From the NCBI GenBank assembly GCA_947086925.1, contig CAMUAL010000017.1:1-35515 (forward strand): a stretch of 35,515 bases of DNA, read 5' to 3'. Under the pieces are notes generated by a model. The model made no database searches, was not told where the DNA came from, and saw only the letters and a program-made list of their open reading frames with translations. Position 1 is the first letter of the stretch, and each line of letters starts with the position of its first letter. Position numbers and translations under genes: made by a program. The stretch is from an uncultured Clostridia bacterium. Lineage in GTDB: Bacteria; Bacillota; Clostridia; Christensenellales; Pumilibacteraceae. Positions 30,611 through 35,515 of the stretch are shown in pieces.

Positions 30611-31741
30611 TTATTGCCACCAAGTAATATATGGAATTGCATAGCCGGACGACTCTTGCGAAACCATTAGGACAACATAAAAATATATCGAAAACAACAG
30701 TATGACTGTTAGATAAAGGCTAAAATTCAAACACGACTTTTTAAGAGTAAAAATAGCATTCGGTACATATATTAGCATTGACACTAAAAATATTCTCATT
30801 ATTCTTTCAAACAATCCGATTTTTAACGCAAGTACGTTTACTAAAATAGCAATCGAAAACATCCAAAACCATAACGAAGCATTCTTGTCGATTTTTGAAA
30901 GTGGCTTGCGTTGCATATAAACGAATAGATACATACAAAGTAAAACTATTAATGTTGCACCACCGCTTCCTTTCCTATTTATATACTTTATATACGGCGT
31001 AGCAGACAGAACCCCCTCAATTAATGACTTTGGTATTAGAAATATTAGCAAAGCTATTCCCAAAACAATCAAATACGCCTTTTCGGATACACGCCTATTT
31101 TTTATAAAATACAATACAATAAAACATATAGACGATACATGAAATGATATTGCAATTGTCGACAATAATATTGCACCGATTTTTGTACCTGTTTTGTTCT
31201 TTCGCCATAATATCAAAGCGATTAACAGTAATGATAGCGCCAAATATTGCCTTACTGTATTGAATGAATTTGTCCAATATCCATATGCGACAAATATTAA
31301 TAAACTCAATTGCGGCAATAACGAATATTCTTTTATAAATAAATAAAATCCGATCGTAAATATAATCGATGTAATAACAGTAAAGATTTGGGCATTGAGC
31401 GGATTTATCAACGAAATTAATTTACAAAAAATCACAAATCCGAACTCGAAATTCCACGTATCCGCAAGCGTTTTCAGTTCATTCCATGTGCTGTTTGCAA
31501 TAACTTCATACCTCGGAATATAGGTCGACATATCCGTTCCGACCGATGAAGCTCTTAACGCAGAAATGACACATAACGTAAACATTTCCGCCAATAGCAA
31601 AACGTATGCTCTATTTCTTTTTCTGCATTTAATTTGCCCATTCGGAGAACAAGCCACTTTCAAAGAACTACGATACCATAAAACTGCCTCTACAATAGCG
31701 GCAAATATTAAAAATATAAAAACTATATTATATATGATCAT
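30611..31741 (-). CDS. EpsG/Wzy-like polysaccharide polymerase
   Basis: Membrane protein predicted to polymerise repeat units outside the membrane. The 376-residue product has about 10 hydrophobic segments and the family's run of motifs: ALRASSVGTDMSTYIPRYE in the first outer loop, WNFEFGFVIF, SFNTVRQYLALSLLLIALIL, and ISFHVSSICFI. These match the EpsG family (a Wzy type common in Bacillota). The ATG at 31741 follows GGAAG. Neighbours are two GT4 genes and the Wzx flippase. Sequence in this family is poorly conserved, so the call rests on topology, motifs and context. Confidence 0.8.
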   Translation of the reverse strand: MIIYNIVFIFLIFAAIVEAVLWYRSSLKVACSPNGQIKCRKRNRAYVLLLAEMFTLCVISALRASSVGTDMSTYIPRYEVIANSTWNELKTLADTWNFEFGFVIFCKLISLINPLNAQIFTVITSIIFTIGFYLFIKEYSLLPQLSLLIFVAYGYWTNSFNTVRQYLALSLLLIALILWRKNKTGTKIGAILLSTIAISFHVSSICFIVLYFIKNRRVSEKAYLIVLGIALLIFLIPKSLIEGVLSATPYIKYINRKGSGGATLIVLLCMYLFVYMQRKPLSKIDKNASLWFWMFSIAILVNVLALKIGLFERIMRIFLVSMLIYVPNAIFTLKKSCLNFSLYLTVILLFSIYFYVVLMVSQESSGYAIPYITWWQ

Positions 31742-31759
31742 CGTTTTTCTTCCACAACT

Positions 31760-32845
31760 TTATTTTTCGATTATTGTTCTGCAAAAATTTTCCCATGCAT
31801 CGAATATGCGCTTTTCGGAATATTCTACCGTTATTTGCCTTGCTTTTGTTGCCATTTGCTCTGCAATTTCGGGATGACATATCATATATTTGATTTTCTC
31901 TGCCAAACATACCTCATCGCCGATTGGCACTATTATTCCGTTGTTGTTATTGTCAATGAGTTCTCGCGCTCCTCCGGGTTTACAATCGGTAGAAATACAC
32001 GGCACCCCCAAAGCCATAGCTTCCATCAAAGCATTAGGCATTCCTTCATAATCGGATGTTAAAACAAATAAAGATGCTTGGCGTATTTGTTCCAATATAT
32101 TTTGACAACTCGGCATCAACTTAATTCTATCTCGCAAGCCCAAACTCCTGATCTGTTCTTGCAGCTCATCATGCAAATCTCCGTCACCATAGATTTCCAA
32201 AGTATAATCGGGAATATCCGTTGCGATTTTGGCAAACGCTCCTATCAATAGCTTTTGATTCTTTTGAGAATGCAACCGCCCTACCGAAACTATTCTTTTT
32301 TCTCTTCCCTCGGGTTGTGTCAACAATTCCGCCGGAATCGATACAGAATTAGAAATTACCATGGATTTTTCAATGATTTTTTTGTTAAAAAAATCACGAG
32401 CCCCTTTTGACTGAAAAACAAATCCGTTAATTTTGCCGAATGCTATTTTTCTGATAACCCCCAATAATCCGCCATACTCTTTGTCACCGGGATCGCCACG
32501 TTCCGAATATATAATTTTGCCACGATATCTGCGCGGCAAAAAAGCCGAAAAATAAGCAGACTGAAACCAATAATTTATTATGATGTCAGGCTTTGTCTCT
32601 TTAATAAAGCGCTTGAATTTACAAAATCTCGTTAAAATTCCATCCAATCTTTCATAAGCTAAATTCACTATCTTTACACTTTGATCTACTTTGTATCGAA
32701 TATCGCATTGTGCCAAAGCAAGCAAAATTACGGAATGTCCTCGTCTTGATAACTCATTGGCAAGCATTACTATTTGTCTTTCCGCACCACCCGCACCGTG
32801 AAAATACCCTACACAAACTATATTAAATTTATAATCCTCTTCCAA
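31760..32845 (-). CDS. Family 4 glycosyltransferase (GT-B fold)
   Basis: The 361-residue product has the start VCVGYFHGAGGAERQIVMLA (glycine-rich acceptor loop), IVSVGRLHSQKNQKLLIGAF at the second domain, EIYGDGDLHDEL, and the donor element SDYEGMPNALMEAMALG. The EGMPNALMEAM form is common in transferases for GalNAc and related sugars, but that is only a hint. It starts with TTG at 32845, two bases before the GT2 stop codon region, with GGTGGG upstream and no ATG in reach. It is probably coupled to the GT2 gene. Confidence 0.88.
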   Translation of the reverse strand: MEEDYKFNIVCVGYFHGAGGAERQIVMLANELSRRGHSVILLALAQCDIRYKVDQSVKIVNLAYERLDGILTRFCKFKRFIKETKPDIIINYWFQSAYFSAFLPRRYRGKIIYSERGDPGDKEYGGLLGVIRKIAFGKINGFVFQSKGARDFFNKKIIEKSMVISNSVSIPAELLTQPEGREKRIVSVGRLHSQKNQKLLIGAFAKIATDIPDYTLEIYGDGDLHDELQEQIRSLGLRDRIKLMPSCQNILEQIRQASLFVLTSDYEGMPNALMEAMALGVPCISTDCKPGGARELIDNNNNGIIVPIGDEVCLAEKIKYMICHPEIAEQMATKARQITVEYSEKRIFDAWENFCRTIIEK

Positions 32846-32846
32846 T

Positions 32847-33812
32847 TTAACCCACCATTTTAGAATGAACCGAAGCCAAAAACTTCAACATAAATATCCA
32901 CTTAATGCGAGCCGAAAATAAGAACAATCTCTTCGCCTTACTTAAAGATTTTATAATTTTGCATTTGTGCCACTGAGGATACTTATCGGCATAAGATTTA
33001 ATATACGTCCTTATTGCTCTTGCCGGTTTTTTTGCCTTGCACATCAATAAAACGACCCCATACAGCAGATCCGTAACCGATTTCTCTTTAATTTCATTAG
33101 GATATTTGTCATATAAAGCATCTTCAATAATATTAAATGCTTTTATCATATCAGTTTCATCCGTGGTATTGCTATTTGAAAGCGAACTCGTCCTTTGCAC
33201 ATAATGATACAATGGTTTTTTCAAATAATATACACTGCCACACGCTTCAATCGCTTTTGCAACGAACGCAACATCTTCGCAGCGGCGCAATTCCGGAAAT
33301 CTTACTTCAGATTGTTTACATTTATCCAATTTGTAAAATTTACCAACCGAATGATTACGAGCAAAAGAAATACATTCGGATATTGAAACTATTCCTTCAT
33401 CCCCTATATACATTGAGTGTCCCACTTGATTGGTCTCATTTTTCTGAATAAAGTAATCGTAGATAACACAATTAATTGTATTGGTATTTACTACTTTTTC
33501 TATTTCTTCGAATAAGTTCCATTCTACCCAATCATCATTATCGATAAAAGTAATCCATTCCCCACAAGCTTTTTCTATTCCAATATTTCGAGCTATCCCC
33601 GGGCCCCCATTCTTATCTGTCTTAAAAACTCTGATATTCAATGAAGATGCTTTCGAATATTCGATTGCACTATTGTATGCATCGTTCGGAGAACAATCAT
33701 CGACAATTATTATTTCAAAGTCTTTGAATGTTTGTTTTTCTAACGAGGCAAAATACTTTTCCATTAAGTCAAAGGTTTTATACATTGGTGTTATAACAGA
33801 ATATTTAGGCAT
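32847..33812 (-). CDS. Family 2 glycosyltransferase (GT-A fold)
   Basis: Inverting glycosyltransferase of 321 residues. The N-terminal domain reads YSVITPMYKTFDLMEKYFAS, EIIIVDDCSPNDA, GGPGIARNIGIEKACGEWIT, with the metal-binding DXD in FIDNDDWVEWNL, and the acid ELRRCEDVAF, the family's ED base motif. The C-terminal 80 residues are basic with an amphipathic helix (KAKRLFLFSARIKWIFMLKF) that could attach to the membrane. The ATG at 33812 follows GGAGG and overlaps the beta-propeller stop by eight bases. Confidence 0.9.
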   Translation of the reverse strand: MPKYSVITPMYKTFDLMEKYFASLEKQTFKDFEIIIVDDCSPNDAYNSAIEYSKASSLNIRVFKTDKNGGPGIARNIGIEKACGEWITFIDNDDWVEWNLFEEIEKVVNTNTINCVIYDYFIQKNETNQVGHSMYIGDEGIVSISECISFARNHSVGKFYKLDKCKQSEVRFPELRRCEDVAFVAKAIEACGSVYYLKKPLYHYVQRTSSLSNSNTTDETDMIKAFNIIEDALYDKYPNEIKEKSVTDLLYGVVLLMCKAKKPARAIRTYIKSYADKYPQWHKCKIIKSLSKAKRLFLFSARIKWIFMLKFLASVHSKMVG

Positions 33813-35079
33813 TTACTACCTCCAATGGAACTATATACAAACCTCTATGTCCCTCAAAAGTTGCATCAAAGCAGATTTTTTCTCCTTTTCTATCCCACCT
33901 TGGATGAAGATCGCAACGCGTGTCATTATCATATTTGAAGGGTGCAAATGCTTTTGCTATTACTTCGCCTTTATCGTCTTGCTCACGCAACAATTTTATT
34001 TCTTGAACTCTTTTTCGGTTTGGATAAGTATCCGTAACCACGAATTCACCGGTTGGAGAGTAGCTTGGATGCCCGTCATTACAATACACGTTCCATAAAT
34101 GCTTATATTCTTGTGTCTTATCTTTCATTAAATAGTACCCCGTTCCGCCGTCATGCTTGTTTTCAAATGCAATAATCTCACCATTATTTTTCCAAAAACA
34201 ATGCGAAACCATATCATCATCGGATAGCAAGTACATATCTGTACCGTCAATATTGCAGGTTATCAACCTCGTGTATTTTCTCTGTCCATTAAACCACCGA
34301 TATAAAATCATAAAGCGTTTCCCATCGGGACTCAACATTATATGATTCACTTTATGAACAGTATCTTTATGTCCCATTTCTTCCCGTGGCTTAAAGTTCG
34401 CAAAATCAGTATACTTCAATATCGGCTTGCTTTCCCCGCTTATCAAATCCACATACCACACACAAGGTTCATTCGGTAACCCGATACCGCCGGTCTTTTC
34501 GGGTAAATTGTAATATCCATATCCCGGACGCAGTGAATACAACCGAGTAAAATCCAATGTCAATGCAAATGCTCCGTCATTAGATACCGCATATACAGGA
34601 TTGTTAATAATACGCTCTTCCAATGTTCTAACATTCAAAATAACAGAGCAGAACACGTTATTACGAAAATCGTTATAAATTATTTCATCTTCAAATTTCG
34701 GACCAAACCATTGCAACATACAGCCCATTTGTACGTTCCACGCATGAGTTTCGGCGATTTTCTTAATTCTTTCGTTATCGTTAATATCTTTTGTTAAGTC
34801 GATTAGCATTATATCTGCCGATTGCTTTGGAGAAACATCCGACCACGTATTATCGGCTCTTAAACAAACCATAAGATTTTCCGAATTATTCCACGGTGAT
34901 TTATCGTAATATCCGAAAAAATATTCTTTACCATCGTTCGGTGTGATCGAGATAATATTTCCTTCGGACTTGATTTTCTTGGAAAAAGCATAGGAAAATC
35001 TTTGATAACATCTTTTCAAACTTTTCTTCAATTTAGGAAATCGATTTAGCAAGTAATTAATTTTTTGTTCGAGTCCCAT
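33805..35079 (-). CDS. Beta-propeller protein (PD40/oligogalacturonate-lyase-like) of the polysaccharide locus
   Basis: A 424-residue protein with no signal peptide or membrane helix, built from repeated blades. Strand pairs with a central D-G or K-G turn are visible in NHIMLSPDGKRFMILYRW, HPSYSPTGEFVVTDTYP and HPRWDRKGEKICFDATFEG, the last ending GLYIVPLE. These turns are those of PD40/TolB-type propellers, and the histidine-bearing blades recall the oligogalacturonate lyase family. A basic N-terminus (LKKSLKRCYQRFSYAFSKK) precedes them. The ATG at 35079 overlaps the upstream GT2 by 23 bases. It may act on or scaffold a galacturonate-containing glycan, since UDP-galacturonate can be made here. 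Function is unproven. Confidence 0.65.
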   Translation of the reverse strand: MGLEQKINYLLNRFPKLKKSLKRCYQRFSYAFSKKIKSEGNIISITPNDGKEYFFGYYDKSPWNNSENLMVCLRADNTWSDVSPKQSADIMLIDLTKDINDNERIKKIAETHAWNVQMGCMLQWFGPKFEDEIIYNDFRNNVFCSVILNVRTLEERIINNPVYAVSNDGAFALTLDFTRLYSLRPGYGYYNLPEKTGGIGLPNEPCVWYVDLISGESKPILKYTDFANFKPREEMGHKDTVHKVNHIMLSPDGKRFMILYRWFNGQRKYTRLITCNIDGTDMYLLSDDDMVSHCFWKNNGEIIAFENKHDGGTGYYLMKDKTQEYKHLWNVYCNDGHPSYSPTGEFVVTDTYPNRKRVQEIKLLREQDDKGEVIAKAFAPFKYDNDTRCDLHPRWDRKGEKICFDATFEGHRGLYIVPLEVVNA

Positions 35080-35515
35080 GTTTTCTTAACACCTTTTTAT
35101 AAACGAATTTCTGAAACCAAACAGGAAGAATGAATATCCCTATTTGAGCACAAGCTACGACAAAGTAGTCCCAAAAAGAACAAAATTTCTTCTTATATGC
35201 TTCTTTCCTTATCTTTATCAACAGTTTGGTATTAACCCAGCTTTTCCGTTTTTTATATGTTTTTTCGTCAAAACGAAACAACAAGAGGTATTCCGACGCG
35301 TTGGCTGCCCTACAACCGTTGCTCAACATATCAATCCACAACGCGGTATCTTGGTTTTTACGATAATCCCTATAAGGACCGAATTCCATGACTTTGCTTT
35401 TTCTAAACATGACTGTGGGATGGTTAAACGGGTCTCTTCTTTTTGCATATTTATGAATAGCCTCGTTGTCTAACGGAACATCTCGAACCCCTACTATATT
35501 ATCTAATTCATCGAT
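35057..35515 (-). CDS. Family 2 glycosyltransferase, 3' part only (runs off the window)
   Basis: The frame is open to the right edge, so only the last 152 residues are here. They contain RRDPFNHPTVMFRKSKVMEFGPY and DTALWIDMLSNGCRAANASEYLLLF, the acceptor-side signature of GT2 enzymes of the RNP(F/I)NH type, in which KNQDTALW takes the place of the usual E-D-y-x-L-W. A hydrophobic segment near the end (VVACAQIGIFILPVWFQKFV) could lie in the membrane. It overlaps the beta-propeller gene by 23 bases. The catalytic DXD half lies outside the window. Confidence 0.85.
   Translation of the reverse strand: MDELDNIVGVRDVPLDNEAIHKYAKRRDPFNHPTVMFRKSKVMEFGPYRDYRKNQDTALWIDMLSNGCRAANASEYLLLFRFDEKTYKKRKSWVNTKLLIKIRKEAYKKKFCSFWDYFVVACAQIGIFILPVWFQKFVYKKVLRKHGTRTKN

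Noticed and set aside
1..35515. CRISPR arrays, tRNA or rRNA genes, transposases, integrases or phage genes
   Set aside because: None was found on reading both strands: no spaced direct repeats, no cloverleaf noticed by eye, and no recombinase motifs in any frame.

Overview
The window looks like a chromosomal segment of a Gram-positive-type anaerobe of the Bacillota (class Clostridia), probably an uncultured gut lineage. The support is the conserved gene order dgt-dnaG-rpoD-trmK-nif3-zinc-ribbon, secG next to rnr, a SpoVT/AbrB-type regulator, strong AGGAGG-like ribosome binding sites, sigma-A-type promoters and frequent TTG/GTG starts in overlapping genes. I cannot place it to genus from sequence alone. 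No tRNA, rRNA, CRISPR array, insertion sequence or phage gene was seen.

Layout. 0.1-9.8 kb: housekeeping and sugar genes, all on the minus strand: ychF-argS, a small secreted protein of unknown family, rnr, secG, a GT2 glycosyltransferase and a GH3 beta-glucosidase. 9.9-11.7 kb: a SpoVT-like regulator diverges from a plus-strand pair, a small barrel-like protein and a metallo-beta-lactamase-fold hydrolase. 11.7-15.8 kb: a coupled minus-strand unit, galU, a shortened amidohydrolase-like protein without its metal ligands and a cytidylate-kinase-like P-loop protein, diverging from a plus-strand acyl-CoA synthetase. 15.9-22.5 kb: the macromolecular-synthesis operon, read dgt, dnaG, rpoD, trmK, nif3-like and zinc-ribbon protein, behind a long structured leader. 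Its RpoD carries two tandem copies of region 1.1, and dgt appears to start at an ATA codon. 22.5-23.85 kb: an eroded patch with the remains of a secreted GH26/CBM35 mannanase, a 43-residue membrane miniprotein and a short beta-helix-like protein behind a near-consensus promoter that abuts its ATG.

23.9-35.5 kb: a visibly AT-richer polysaccharide locus, all on the minus strand and entering from beyond the right edge. In transcription order it holds a partial GT2, a beta-propeller protein, a GT2, a GT4, an EpsG/Wzy-like polymerase, a GT4, a Wzx flippase, a FemAB-like acyltransferase, a NodB-fold deacetylase, a UDP-glucuronate 4-epimerase and UDP-glucose dehydrogenase. With galU at 13 kb this gives a full route from glucose-1-phosphate to UDP-glucuronate and UDP-galacturonate, so the product is probably a uronic-acid surface polysaccharide made by the Wzx/Wzy route.

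The best leads for new biology are the duplicated sigma region 1.1, the ATA start and leader of dgt, two candidate leaderless genes with the same promoter geometry, the pseudo-amidohydrolase coupled to galU, and the beta-propeller/FemAB/deacetylase combination in the polysaccharide locus.
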